64,000 bases of DNA from Hippopus hippopus (taxonomy: Eukaryota; Mollusca; Bivalvia; Cardiida; Cardiidae), in contig OX328097.1 in assembly GCA_946811185.2 (NCBI GenBank), positions 10,610,252-10,674,251 of the forward strand, read 5' to 3'. A program made the translations under genes and the position numbers. The stretch's first letter is position 1; every line of letters begins with the position of its first letter. Positions 1 to 10,387 of the stretch are shown piece after piece. The notes beneath the pieces were generated by a model, which was not told where the DNA came from, ran no database searches, and was given only the letters and a program-made list of their open reading frames with translations.

Positions 1-73
1 GAGGTAGCATTATTGCGGTGTGTACTATCACCTTGAAAGTTTAGTTCCACTTATAAAGCAGGATAAGGGTTAA
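1..73 (+). mobile_element. MITE B, right end (B1)
   Basis: Ends GCAGGATAAGGGTTAA, the standard right terminus of family B with its TTAA. The left part lies outside the window. Confidence 0.7.
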
Positions 74-140
74 ATTGGTGTATCTCCGACTCAACAAAGT
101 GGTTGTCTAAGAGGCTTCATAACATCGTGCAGACTATTTG

Positions 141-401
141 TGTTATGCTCTGACAAGAGGGGGCCTAATGCCCATCCATGATGCATCATACCAAGCAACG
201 CGTCACATTATCATAGATCCATAAAATCCATTTTATCTACCAACCGGCTGAATCACGAGGTAGAATGGCCCTTGGACATGCAGTCAATTTACAAAGATCA
301 AAAAGTTTCGACTCAGGCCAGCCTGCGCAGACTGCGCAGGCTGACCTGCGTCGATACTTTTTGCAGATGCATTAAGCACCCTTTTCACAGAGCATGGCTC
401 A
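141..401 (-). mobile_element. MITE A copy A1
   Basis: Family A: about 260 bp, degenerate ends like TGAGCCATGCTCTG, conserved blocks TTAATGCATCTGC and CGAAAAGTATCGACC, and a central hairpin around CAGCCTGCGC. This copy is complete. The hairpin is CAGCCTGCGCAGACTGCGC followed by AGGCTG, at 320-344. Confidence 0.85.
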
Positions 402-722
402 TTTGTTTTTGCGCTGTACAGAAGATCACTTTCGAACACATTTTACATGGCCCTTACCGGACTATTTCTCCTTTTTCCACAATGCTTTCAACATCATGTT
501 TTCAAATATACCCTTCCAGTTTGTTTTGGTCGGAAATGAGTTAAATGTCTAATTATATTTTTCTGTTTTTGCCAATAATAATTGCCAAAAATTCAATCTC
601 ATTCCTGAAATAATTGCTTTTCAAGAATAAGAATGTTCTTATAATAGAGATTACAAGTAACAACACGTGGAGCACAAAATTGCGCCCTTGCAACATTTTG
701 TCCATACATTTACACTTGAGTT
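402..722. other. P450 downstream flank, no feature
   Basis: AT-rich. No clear polyadenylation hexamer for the P450 and no repeat recognised. Confidence 0.5.
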
Positions 723-2126
723 TTATAGCCTCTTCTCAAATCTGCAATAAACTTGTGGTAAATCCATCACTATTACTGTATTGTAATGTCGTGGGTCGAA
801 AGATGGCAGCTCCGAATCAATTGGAGGCTTGATCTTGTAGTTATAAAACACATGCATCAAATATTTATAAGCCATTTCCATGGAGTGCTCTCGACCCTTG
901 CAGTCCCGCATACCAAATCCGAAGAGTCGGAGTGATTTCATTGGGTGACTGGTTGCCGATAACAGCTTTCCGTCGTCATCAAGAAACCGCTCTGGTCGAA
1001 ACACCCAAGGATCGCCCCATATTTTCTCCTCGTGATGGAGATTGAATAGACACCCGAGCAGCAAGGACTGTTTGTTAAATGTATAGCCATCCACAACCGT
1101 ATCTTTACTGACATACCTTGGGAGAGTTATGTTCACTATGGTGAAAAGCCGGAAACTTTCTAGAACAAAAGCCTTAAAGAAATGAAGATCGTCGATTGAT
1201 ATATTGTGGACTGGACCCGCCATTTTGATCTCTTCATAGATTTTTTCTTGCATCTCAGGGTGAAAGATGGCGCTCAGCATCGTGAATTCGATATTTTGAG
1301 ATGTTGGTACCACGGCTGCGATCAGCAGTTCCAAAATGAAGCTGTATAGATTTTCTTCCGTGATACGGTTTTTGCCACAGGCCTCTTTTTCAGCTTTTTG
1401 TTTAACGAAAAGTCTGTGTAATAAGCTATGTTCGGCGCCTTCTACATACGTATCACGAGCTTCTTTCATGAACATTTCTACAAGGACAGTTTGCCTGTCG
1501 TATACGTTGTTGGCTACCCTCCTTAGAGGACCGGGTATGTACCGTAACCATGGACACATGGTCAGAATAAGCTCTCTCCCTCGGCGATACAGCTCGTTGA
1601 TGGCATCAAGAAACACAACCACGGCGTTGCTGTGGACCGCTGTTGTTTGAGTCCCGATGAAATTCGAAGCCATCTGTCTTGCTATTGACTTTGTTACGTA
1701 ATCATTTATATTAATGTCTAACTCAGACCCTATATTCAAAGATTCTACAAAATCCAATAGCTCCATATCAAATAGTTTCTTCAGTTCGGGATCACCGCAT
1801 GTATCAGCCATTACTCCCCACACAGTCTTTTTCAAAAACCGCTGGTGCTCACTAAAATTAGCACACACGACCCCTCCTCCATTATACATCAGAACATTTG
1901 CAAAATTATCAGGTCTGTGGCACAGATCTTCGATATCAAACGCTTTCTTCATGAGCTCCAAATCGCTGATCACGATGACATTTTTCTGAAATATTCGGAA
2001 CTGAAAAATCGGTCCGAATTGTTCTTTCCATTTAAACAAAGTGTTATGAAAGTGTTCTGGATCCATCTGAAAAATGTTTCCAAATAACCACAAACCTTTC
2101 GGTCCAGGGATGTTTTTTGTATCCAT
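723..2126 (-). CDS. Cytochrome P450, single-exon, anchorless (CYP2-clan-like)
   Basis: A 467-residue uninterrupted frame. Seen: proline-rich start IPGPKG (residues 6-11), ESFR (ExxR, 323-326), FRPERF (376-381) and the heme loop FGFGMRDCKG with the thiolate Cys409, matching FxxGxRxCxG. The family is heme-thiolate monooxygenases, normally about 500 residues and ER-anchored. Here the frame starts at the PGP motif, with no hydrophobic anchor before it. The start is set by a TGA immediately before the ACC-ATG-G context, so no in-frame extension exists. Two features differ from the norm. The I-helix A-G-x-D/E-T-T reads A-A-V-V-P-T (270-275), losing the acid and putting proline beside it. The helix C WxxxRR region reads FSEHQRF (91-97), with Trp replaced by Phe. 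It may be a divergent enzyme not using standard oxygen activation, a retrocopy, or the main exon of a gene with an unseen anchor exon. P450 identity is firm; subfamily and activity are not. Confidence 0.93.
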   Translation of the reverse strand: MDTKNIPGPKGLWLFGNIFQMDPEHFHNTLFKWKEQFGPIFQFRIFQKNVIVISDLELMKKAFDIEDLCHRPDNFANVLMYNGGGVVCANFSEHQRFLKKTVWGVMADTCGDPELKKLFDMELLDFVESLNIGSELDININDYVTKSIARQMASNFIGTQTTAVHSNAVVVFLDAINELYRRGRELILTMCPWLRYIPGPLRRVANNVYDRQTVLVEMFMKEARDTYVEGAEHSLLHRLFVKQKAEKEACGKNRITEENLYSFILELLIAAVVPTSQNIEFTMLSAIFHPEMQEKIYEEIKMAGPVHNISIDDLHFFKAFVLESFRLFTIVNITLPRYVSKDTVVDGYTFNKQSLLLGCLFNLHHEEKIWGDPWVFRPERFLDDDGKLLSATSHPMKSLRLFGFGMRDCKGREHSMEMAYKYLMHVFYNYKIKPPIDSELPSFDPRHYNTVIVMDLPQVYCRFEKRL

Positions 2127-2189
2127 GGTTCACCGTATTTTTTCTTTCTTTTTTCTTGAAAAATCACAAACAAAATTTGGAGACGGATA

Positions 2190-2197
2190 TTTTTATA
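2190..2197 (-). promoter_or_regulatory. Possible TATA box of the P450 gene
   Basis: The minus strand reads TATAAAAA about 65 bases upstream of the P450 ATG. That spacing would give a short leader of about 35 bases. This is a motif match only, in AT-rich DNA. Confidence 0.35.
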
Positions 2198-2291
2198 CAA
2201 ATAACTGGTAAAAAAGTCAGTGGTGTGTCGCAAATAAGATGGTTCATCGATCTTCGGTGAAACGTCAAGGTCGTGTTGAAGGTTAAAATAT

Positions 2292-2552
2292 GGCCTGCAA
2301 CACGCGAAAAGGGGCTTTCAGATATTTGCGTAAAGTTTCAACTCGGATCAGCCTGTGCAGTCCGCGCAGTCTAATCCGAGACGGCACTTTACGTCAAGAT
2401 TAGAGTTTGTCCTACAGCAGACTTGCGTGAAACAGAAAATCACTCACGATCGGAAAGTGTCGTCTCGGATCAGCCTGCGCGGACTGCGCAGGCTGATCCG
2501 TGACAACACTTTACGCAAATGTCCGAATGCCCCTTTTCGCGTGTTGCAGGCC
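2292..2552. mobile_element. MITE D copy D1
   Basis: Family D: inverted ends GGCCTGCAACACGCGAAAAG, about 260 bp, with two internal hairpins. Each hairpin is built on CAGCCTGCGC...GCGCAGGCTG between ATCCG-type arms. The element is itself an imperfect palindrome. It ends 166 bases upstream of the P450 ATG. Confidence 0.88.
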
Positions 2553-2565
2553 AAATGTTCACGAT

Positions 2566-2857
2566 TTCTTCCCTGGCAAAAGGGGGTTTAATGCATCGCC
2601 GCGATAAATTATTGCAGGAAACTCATCATATACGAGGCCCGCGAATAAAATTGTATCATAGAAGAAATACGGATTCATAAAATCTATGTAGTCTAGCAAT
2701 CAACTGAATCCGGAGGTAGAATGTTCATTTAACATGCAGAAAATATACAAACAGCGAAAAGTTTTGACCCATGTCAGCCTGCGCAGACTGCACAGGATTT
2801 CAAGGGTCTATATTGTTTGCAGAAGCATTTAGCCTCCATTTCACAGAGCATAGCTCA
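2566..2857 (-). mobile_element. MITE A copy A2, diverged
   Basis: Right end and central blocks are clear. The hairpin has lost most of one arm (2776-2812). It begins 13 bases after D1. Confidence 0.7.
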
Positions 2858-3689
2858 TATAATTTGAACAAACCTCAAGGTCGTGTTAAAGGTGAAGTGT
2901 TCATAATTCTATAATAACAGGCTGACCAGGTCCTGTATTTACCAACTTTTACCAATCCAAGTCTAACTTTTGTATGCCAGAACTAGCCATGTGATTGGCA
3001 GAATGCCTTGACCAATCAGATGACGCGACTTAGAATTTTGAATTGAGAACTAGTACAGTGTTTAGAATGATGAGTGAATACGAGCAATAGATTTTCATAC
3101 TTAATCATAAGTTCTATTCATTTCTTGGGTAATGAGAAAAAGCCAAAGTATCGAAATATGGCAGCTTCTGGGCAGAATGTTTCCCAAAATACTGGACGGT
3201 TTACATCCCAAAGCAAACATTTTTGTGCAGTATAATCCTAATCTGCATTGTTCGCAAAGACACTGAAAATTGTCCTCCGTGTTCTTCGACGAGCACTGTT
3301 TATTTATAAGGATGTGAACCATTTCTTCAATTAAAATACCTTGATGAGTTTAACTTACAATATAGAATTGTTTGATCACAGCCAGTATGAAATCTTTTCT
3401 GAAATCAGCTTAGTTATTCGTGAAACGTGCAGTGTTTGGTCAGTGCAATGAACCATACGATCGTAGTTTTTTCGGTTTAAATTATATAAAACTAATTGTA
3501 ATCTACTTCGTGGACCAATGAAATCTTTGTATTATTACTGTATTTTATTTCATTGTGTATGGCAAAAAATTGTAAACTTTAAGTCAATCAAGTATTGTCT
3601 TTTGTCTATTGTAAACAACTGAAGGAAAGACTCGAGAGAGATTAGTGTAAGTTGCAAGAACTTGATTCTCAATCGATGTAAAATAAACA
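2858..3689. other. No recognisable feature
   Basis: AT-rich, with no splice-bounded coding pattern or repeat match seen on either strand. Confidence 0.5.
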
Positions 3690-3952
3690 TGAGCTATGCT
3701 CTGTGAAAAGTTGGCTTAATGCATCTGCGAAAAGTATCGACCCAGGTCAGCCTGCGCAATCCGCGCAGGCTGACCTGGGCCGAAACTTTTCGCTATTGGT
3801 CAATTTTCTGTATGTCTAAGGACTAGTCTACCTCATGATTTAGTAGATTGTTAAAAAAAGTGGCTATTATGGATCCAGAGGTATATGATGGCTTGTTTGG
3901 TGCCATGGATGACGGAGATACATTAAGCCCCCTTTTGATGGAGCATGGCTCA
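3690..3952 (+). mobile_element. MITE A copy A3
   Basis: Complete, with a well-kept hairpin between CCCAGGTCAGCCTGCGC and the matching GGCTGACCTGGG arm. Confidence 0.88.
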
Positions 3953-4036
3953 TCTGTTAAAACTAACTGAAGGCAATTGAAAGGCGCCTATTTCATTGAT
4001 AGTTATTTCAGGACGTGCCAGCTTAAAATGGGAATA

Positions 4037-4247
4037 TTAACCTATATCATGCTAAATAAGTTAAAAGAAACTTTCAAGCCGATAGTAAAAATCCGAATGT
4101 TGTTATTTCAAACTTATTTTTGGAGAAAAGTATCTTCCTATCGGACAGTATAGATCCAAGATCAGACTGCACGTTCTGTGCAGTCTGATCATGATCTACA
4201 TTGTCCGCAAAACGTCAGTGAGTCGCGGATAGCAGACTAGGGGTTAA
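4037..4247 (-). mobile_element. MITE B copy B2
   Basis: Family B: about 210 bp between TTAA sites, one end CCCTTAGGCTGCTAAGCGCG-like, the other CAGGATAAGGG-like. The central hairpin is GATCAGACTGCAC...GTGCAGTCTGATC between TGTAGATC-type arms. This copy is complete with TTAA on both sides. Confidence 0.88.
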
Positions 4248-4327
4248 GGCGCATATCCTGCTATCTATAAAAAAAATAATAACTCGAACTTCTTATGGAA
4301 ATATTTTGCGAAAAAACCTGATAAATA

Positions 4328-4835
4328 GAGGACATTTGGGTTTTTTTTTCTCGGTGAAAGATCGAAATTTATTTCATCGAGTGAACATCATCGGTAATAT
4401 TTTCACGAGTGGCTGTGCCACTCGTGAAAATATTACCGATGATGTTTACGAGATGAAATGAATTTCGATCTTTCGCCGAAGCAAAGAACAAATATTCTAT
4501 TTATTTCACACTTCTAACCCCTCTTTTGTTGGAACTTTCGTCAGAATCAAGTACAGTTGTTTTTGGTAGTTCCCCGTGGCTGACCCCCTCCACATCAGAA
4601 CGCAGTTACAATATCACGTAAAGCGCGAGAAATGTAGGGTAAATTACGTCATATTTACTTCTGGTTGAATAGCACGCGCTGTTTACCTCGGTAACTAGCG
4701 CGAGAACTACTGCTTCCGCCTTCAGTTGAAGAGTTAGAAAGTATGAAATCGGTATTTTTCGCTGGTCGTAACCCTGAAATATCAAACTATATTCCACCAT
4801 TACTTCTCGATAAATTACCGAAAAGCATGAAATAA
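4328..4835 (+). repeat. Repeat F copy F1 (hairpin plus tail)
   Basis: Family F opens with a long palindrome (CGGTGAAAGATCGAAATTTA...ACTCGTGAAAATATTACCG and its complement). About 330 bp of conserved non-palindromic sequence follows, ending CCGAAAAGCATGAAATAA. No open reading frame is conserved between copies. Confidence 0.85.
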
Positions 4836-4840
4836 TTAAG

Positions 4841-5210
4841 AAATAATCTTCTTTCTATCGTGATTTATCGTTCAATAAACCACAGTTGTGAGTTATGAGG
4901 CACAATAAATAATCCACGAGGGCGATAGCCCGGGTGGTTTATTTATTGTGCCTCATAACTCACAACGTGGTTTATTGAACGATAAACCACGATAGAAAGC
5001 AGATTATTTCGATTCTAACATGACCAACTCTTGATGAAAGGAAAACAAGTTCATACTTAGAGTAAAAACGCGGATGCAGATTGTATTCCATTGAATAACT
5101 TACAAACTTACTTTATACAGAATGACGTCACTCTATATAGAATGACGTAGATTTTACCACGATTTCGTTGCACTGTGTTTATAGAGCTGAATTCACGTGT
5201 CATGTTAGAA
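4841..5210 (+). repeat. Repeat E, first tandem unit
   Basis: About 80-bp palindrome arms (TTTCTATCGTGGTTTATCG and complement) around an AATCCACGAGGGCGATAGCC centre, then a tail with TATAGAATGACGTCACTC. The next unit repeats nearly all of it. Confidence 0.85.
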
Positions 5211-5215
5211 TTACG

Positions 5216-5605
5216 AAATAATCTTCTTTCTATCGTGGTTTATCGTTCAATAAACCACAGTTGTGAGTTATGAGGCACAATAAATAATCTGTGAGGGCGA
5301 TAGCCCGAGTGGTTTATTTATTGCGCCTCATAACTCACAAACTGGTTTATTGAACGATAAACCACGATAGAAAGAAGATTATTTCGATTCTAACATGACC
5401 AACTCTTAATCAAAGGAAAACAAGTTCATACTTAGAGTAAAAACGCGGATGCAGTTTATATTCCATTGAATAACTTACTTACTTACTTTATACAGAATGA
5501 CGTCACTCTATATAGAATGACGTCACTCTACATAGAATAACGTAGATTTTACCACGCTTTCGTTGCACTGTGTTTATAGAGCCGAATTCACGTGTCATGT
5601 TAGAA
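5216..5605 (+). repeat. Repeat E, second tandem unit
   Basis: Close copy of the preceding unit, offset 375 bases. About 20 bases longer because the TGACGTCACTC segment is itself repeated. Confidence 0.85.
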
Positions 5606-5933
5606 TAAAATTTAAACACTTTTGAACAGCTAAACGCATGTCCTTTCACCTCGATTAGGCAACCAAGCACAATCGGCTGTTCGAAGAAGTCGCTGTTTTA
5701 ACACCATAACCACTTTCAATGAGAACTTTCGTTTTTTCGAGTTTATATATTTGGCGCTAAAGAAGTAATGCTGGCGTGTCGATTTTGGTTGCAGGATTCA
5801 GTTGTTTTGAGAGGTATCGTTTCTTCTCTGAGCGATATCCAACAGTTTACTCTTTTTGCGCTAAATATATAAATCTGATCTCTTTCGATGACTGAAAATA
5901 CAATCCACAGATACTCGAGGGAGATTTTCATGT
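5606..5933. other. No recognisable feature
   Basis: No repeat match and no credible coding pattern seen. Confidence 0.45.
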
Positions 5934-6130
5934 TTGAGTTATGCTCCGTGAAAAAGGGGCTTAATGCATCTGCAAAAAGTATCCACTCATGTCAGCCTGC
6001 GCAGTCAGGGCAGGCCGACATGGGCCGAAACTTTTTTCCTCTGGTAAATTTTCTGCATGTCAAACAACCAGTGTACCTCATGATTCAGTCGGTTGTCAGG
6101 CAAAATGGATTTTATGGATCCATAAATATA

Positions 6131-6721
6131 CTCAGTTCCATAAATAAGTGTGTACTTAATTTTCTTTTATTTCTCTCGCATGTTTTACTGAAGACCAACA
6201 GATTTGGTATCATACTTCAGTTCCGAGTCTGTAGAAAATGCCAGGCTAATCAGATTTTGACTAACAGAAAGTTTAAGTTAGGTTTTTGCAGTTTAAATGA
6301 AGGTGGTACTAAAACCAAAGTTGCAAAAGTACTCAAAGACTAAGGTAACATTAAAGTTAGGTTTTTCTTAAAGTTCTTGTAATTTTTCAATCAATATCTT
6401 GTATGACCACCTCTGCTGTCGATACAGGCAATTATTCGACGTCGCATAGACCTTACATAACGTAAAATCATTGCATCACGAATGTTATTCCATTCCTGAA
6501 CGAGAGCGGTGGCCAAAACCTAACTTTAATGTTACCTTAGTCTTTGAGTACTTTTGCAACTGCAAAAACCTAACTTAAACTTTCTGTTAGTCAAAATCTG
6601 ATTAGCCTGGCATTTTCTACAGACTCGGAACTAAAGTATGATACCAAATTTGTTGGTCTTCAGTAAAACATGCGACGAGAAATAAAAGAAAATTAAGTGC
6701 ACACTTATTTATGGAACTGAG
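6131..6721. mobile_element. Internally deleted Tc1-like element with long inverted repeats
   Basis: Arms of about 205-230 bp begin CTCAGTTCCATAAATAAGTG on both ends (left 6131-6365, right 6515-6721 inverted). They are almost identical apart from about 27 extra bases in the left arm. TATA flanks both ends (6127-6130 and 6722-6725), compatible with TA-target insertion. It is inserted inside MITE copy A4. Confidence 0.85.
6391..6513 (-). pseudogene. Tc1-like transposase C-terminal remnant
   Basis: The minus strand reads in one frame through ATALVQEWNNIRDAM, then YVRSMRRRIIACIDSRGGHT-R-Y and stop. The family's known C-terminus is similar (W-x-x-I near the start, SMPRR, and GGHTRY or GGPTKY before the stop). 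It lies at the centre of the inverted-repeat element at 6131-6721, so it is what remains after internal deletion of a full transposon. Confidence 0.82.
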
Positions 6722-6994
6722 TATATGTAATGACCTGCATGGTATCATGGATCACGGCGATGCATTAAGCCCCCTTTTGCCAAATCGTGGCTCATTTACA
6801 TTTGTCTTTCTTCTCTCCTGATTGTTTGCCGGGTCTCATCTAACTTAATTCATTGATGAATCGTTTTCGAAGTTTGGTGAGGAAATAAAAACCTTAACAG
6901 GCCCCTTTAAGGCAACATGTCTATTGCAGTAGACTGTAAGATTCGGTAGCTTTGAAATGCATTTCTTTTTTTTTTTCCAGTGGCATGACACAAA

Positions 6995-7133
6995 AGCTGC
7001 TAAGCGCGACTCAAGGACCTTTTGCAGACTGATCTTGGATATACACTGTCCGATAAGGAGAAATAGCACATAAGGGTTTTTACCATCGGTCTTGAAAGTT
7101 TCATATAACTTATTTAGCAGGTTTAGGGATAAT
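6995..7133 (+). mobile_element. MITE B copy B3, hairpin deleted
   Basis: Both ends are present, but the text jumps from CCTTTTGCAG to ACTGATCTTGGAT, so the left hairpin arm is gone. Confidence 0.75.
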
Positions 7134-7324
7134 ATATTTAAGGGTAATTCATGCGTTTTTGAACATGCAGCAAGATAACAACAAAGTCTGATAATTCCTA
7201 AAAAGCTATTTAGAGTTGATTCATGGCATAATATTCGACCTCTACTTTATTTCATTTAGCTTTTTTTACGGCCAAAAAAGCAATTTATAAAAATGATAAA
7301 ATATAATTTTGTATAATAAACTAT

Positions 7325-7582
7325 GGCTGCAAAACGCGAAAAGGGGCTTTCGGGCATCTGCCTAAAGTATCGCCCCGGATCAGCCTGCGTAGTCCGCGCA
7401 GGCTAATCCGGGACGGCACTTCACGTCAGTATTAGATTTTGTGCTACAGTAGACTTGCGTGGAAAAGAAAATCACACACGATCGGAAAGTGTCGTCTCGG
7501 ATCAGCCTGCGCGGACTGCGCAGGCTGATCCGGGGCGATACTTTACGCAAATGTCCGAATGCCCCTTTTCGTGTTGCAAGCC
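7325..7582. mobile_element. MITE D copy D2
   Basis: Complete, with both internal hairpins intact. The ends differ from D1 at a few bases. Confidence 0.88.
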
Positions 7583-7743
7583 AATAACATATTATTCATA
7601 AATACAGCTTTTGTAAGCGATGTAGATTATGATCAGACTGCAAAGAACGTGCAGTGTGAACTTTGACCTACACTGTCGTATACAGTTAAGATAATTCTCC
7701 CGAGAAGAGTTCTGAAATTAAATGTGGCTCGAATAAAAAAAGT

Positions 7744-7859
7744 TGTCTTTGATAAAGTAGAAAATATTGTTTACCAGCATTTTCTCCTTTTCCCACAATA
7801 TTTTCAGAATTCTGCTTTCTCAAGGTCGTCAAAAGTCTAGATTGTGTGGTAAGGATTAA
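7744..7859 (+). mobile_element. MITE C right half (C1)
   Basis: Family C: about 230 bp between TTAA sites, ends like CTCTTTACCAGACGACAAAA, central hairpin GGGAAAAGGAGAAAATGCTG paired with CAGCATTTTCTCC. Only the right half is present here. Confidence 0.7.
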
Positions 7860-7924
7860 AATTTAGTGAAAATCAGTTCGGCGACTGCGTTATTACTTGT
7901 GCAAATTCAAAGATGCTATCAACT

Positions 7925-8166
7925 TTAACGCTTTCGAGAATGACAAAGTTTTGACCCTCAAAATTAAAAAAAAAAAAATCTGCAGAAAACAGGTTCGACG
8001 TTGGTGCATATTAACTAAACTTCTCTGATAGGGTAGAAAAATACCTTGAGAAAAGGATAAACTGCTGGTAACAAGCATTTTCTCATTTTCCCACAATGTT
8101 TATACAAAAGCTTTACGTCTATCCTTTCGGCTGGGTAAAACGCGAGATTGTGAGATAAGGGGTTAG
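7925..8166 (+). mobile_element. MITE C copy C2, diverged
   Basis: The hairpin with AAACTGCTGGTAACAAGC and the right end are recognisable. The left end is degraded. Confidence 0.65.
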
Positions 8167-8184
8167 CTAATCAAATAGCAAAGC

Positions 8185-8366
8185 TACAGATAAGGGGGAG
8201 TGATGGTATTCTAAATCCATTATTTCTCTTTCAAACCCTATGTTGTGGGTACTCATTAGAATCGTCTCGTTGAGACGATTCTAATGAGTACCCATAACAT
8301 AGGGCTTGGTACATAATAATTCATATTTTTAATTTTGAAATCAAAATCACTCCCTCTATCTGGAGC
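8185..8366. repeat. Long palindrome
   Basis: Near-perfect inverted arms at 8236-8307 centred on CGTCTCGTTGAGACG, with weaker pairing out to the AGTGAT/ATCACTCCC flanks. Probably a fold-back MITE; single copy here. Confidence 0.7.
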
Positions 8367-8480
8367 TCTGAAATAGGGGTGAAACATCTTCCTGGCGAGA
8401 GACTGGTTCTAGCTTTATCTGGCTCCTGTCTGGTGACGTTGTCTCGAATAGCGTTGCACGAGCTACTAGCCACAAATATT

Positions 8481-8742
8481 TGAGCCATGCTCTGGCAGAA
8501 GGGGGCTTAATGCATTTTCGTTATGCATTATGCCTGGAAAGTCATTACTCAAGCATGGATCTATAAAATTCATTTTGTCTAACAACGGACTGAATCGAGA
8601 GGTAGACTGGTACTTTTACATAGAGAAAATTGACCGATAGCAAAAAGTTTCGACCCAGGTTAGCCTGCATGGACTGCGCAGGCTAACCTGGGTCGATACG
8701 TTTTTGCAGATGCATTAAGCATCCTTTTCATAGAGCACAGAT
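8481..8742 (-). mobile_element. MITE A copy A5
   Basis: Complete, intact hairpin. The right terminus is slightly worn. Confidence 0.87.
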
Positions 8743-8925
8743 TATTTCATATTTGTCTGGGGATTTTGCTAGGGTACAAAAATTAAGGCTTTTACGATTT
8801 GGCATTTTCTGTTTAATTTAGAGCAAATAAAAAACTAGTTTTTATTTAACTAAATATTTCCTTGCTGAGAAATTTGACATATCAACATTAATTAAGACAT
8901 CAATTTTTTCAAGGGGAAGAAATAT

Positions 8926-9310
8926 ACAGGGTGCTCTAAAAGTTGTGCGTCATGCTGATTTTCATTTTTTAGTTCTGTCTTCAGATTTAATACTGATTTT
9001 AATTTTTTGTATTCTCGTTTAAATCAAATTATGGCTGATAAATTAACGACACAAGAAAAACTTGGAATGGTTTTTATTATGATCATGATCAATGGAGGTC
9101 TTTTTGAAATAAAAAGATGCTTTTTTTTATGGAAATCTGGTAGGGGAGCGACTTCTGGGGGACACCCAGTATACCCCCCCCCCCCCCCCCCAAAAAAAAA
9201 AAAAGCCGAAACAAACAAGAGTGTTGCAATACCACATACAAAGGTTTGGCCAAAACATCGAAATCTCCCATGAGGCTTTCAATCATTTAAAAACACTAAT
9301 GCTGTAGTGT
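8926..9310 (+). pseudogene. Possible decayed DNA-transposon 5' end
   Basis: Begins CAGGGTGCTCTAAAAGTTGT, which resembles a transposon terminus. About 80 bases later a frame reads MADKLTTQEKLGMVFIMIMI, in the style of a transposase N-terminus. A C tract followed by an A tract (9174-9204) interrupts it. No catalytic motif is visible, so the family is not assigned. Confidence 0.3.
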
Positions 9311-9420
9311 TATGCCATTTCTTTCATAACTCTTTTTCAAAAATTGTGGACACGTCCATGTTTAAAACATTGGTAGACACCAAGTCAAATGACGTGAAAA
9401 TGATGGAACCTGTTTTTAAA

Positions 9421-9516
9421 ACGGAGAAAACATTGTGAGAACGCTACGAGTATTTTCTCCTTTTCCCACGATGTTTTCACAAGACCTCTCTCATAGGATG
9501 CTGCGGTAAAGGGTTA
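9421..9516 (+). mobile_element. MITE C fragment C3
   Basis: Hairpin and right end with GGTAAAGGGTTAA. The left part is missing. Confidence 0.65.
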
Positions 9517-9571
9517 ATCTATTTTCAAAAAGAAACGAGACGTAGACTGTTTCACACATCTACTGATTATC

Positions 9572-9800
9572 TAAAGGCCCCATGGCAGCCAAAGGTAAAC
9601 AATGCGGGCGTTAAAATGCATTTAAATTGAAATCATACCATGTAAAAGTATGGAAATTATTTTGAAATTGACAATCTCTTATTGAACGGTCGTTCTAAGA
9701 GTTAGTCGCTGGCAGAAAGATAAATTTTAAAACTAGGTCAAAATCTGCCAAGTTGTTCTATCTTTTGGGTACATCTTTCGTTTACTTTTTACCTAGATTT
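9572..9800. repeat. Repeat L, first copy
   Basis: Shares long stretches with 28073-28445, including ATCATACCAT, AAAGTATGGAAATTATT and AAAACTAGGT. Non-coding. Confidence 0.65.
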
Positions 9801-10018
9801 AAGGTCTACGTCTCCTAACTCTCATATTAAAAGACGGAAGCTACCGAGATTGGCCGAATAACCTTTACGAAAACGTCGATGTTATATGATATTTACCGAT
9901 GAGTTAGTCAGTCTACGGCCCCTAACTCTCATATTAAAAGACGGAAGCTGCTGAGATTGGCCGAATAGTCTTTACGAAAACGTCGGTGTTTACCGATGAG
10001 TTAGAGGCCGTAGACCTA
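9801..10018. mobile_element. Repeat I copy I1 (dimeric, palindromic ends)
   Basis: Two about 100-bp halves share TCATATTAAAAGACGGAAGC and TTTACGAAAACGTCG. Outer ends AGGTCTACG and CGTAGACCT are inverted. Confidence 0.75.
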
Positions 10019-10387
10019 AAGATATGTAAGATATTCCTGTAAAACCCGACTTGAAATTTCGCTACTTTTGGTTTGTTGAAGTCGACACACAACATCCCAG
10101 CGCTTGTGTGAAACACATGTGATTTATGCGTAAAAAATCAGTTTACACAAGCCAAAAGTCAGGTCAGCTATGACACAAGTATTTCTCTCTCGGTCTGTAG
10201 AATCGTTGCATTTGTATGATTGATTCAATATCAAGCGTCTGATTGGCAGATTAGCTGTAGATCTCTCAGACACGTTTGGACGCTGCTGATTATATCAAAA
10301 CGATCGGGAAAAATGATTCATACTAACATAATTGTAGATTTCATTAGATTTTTTCCCTTTCCGTCTATTCCTAAATCTAAGACCATG

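Larger units (their letters stand above)
5934..6791 (+). mobile_element. MITE A copy A4, split by the Tc1-like insertion
   Basis: Left part 5934-6130 and right part 6722-6791 join into one normal family A element once the insert at 6131-6721 is removed. Confidence 0.85.

Noticed and set aside
4606..4800. Small frame resembling one at 61889-62107
   Set aside because: The similarity comes from repeat F tails; the frame is not kept in the copies at 25409 and 44748.
5888..6343. 151-codon open frame
   Set aside because: It runs from MITE A into the arm of the Tc1-like element; the translation is that of repeats.
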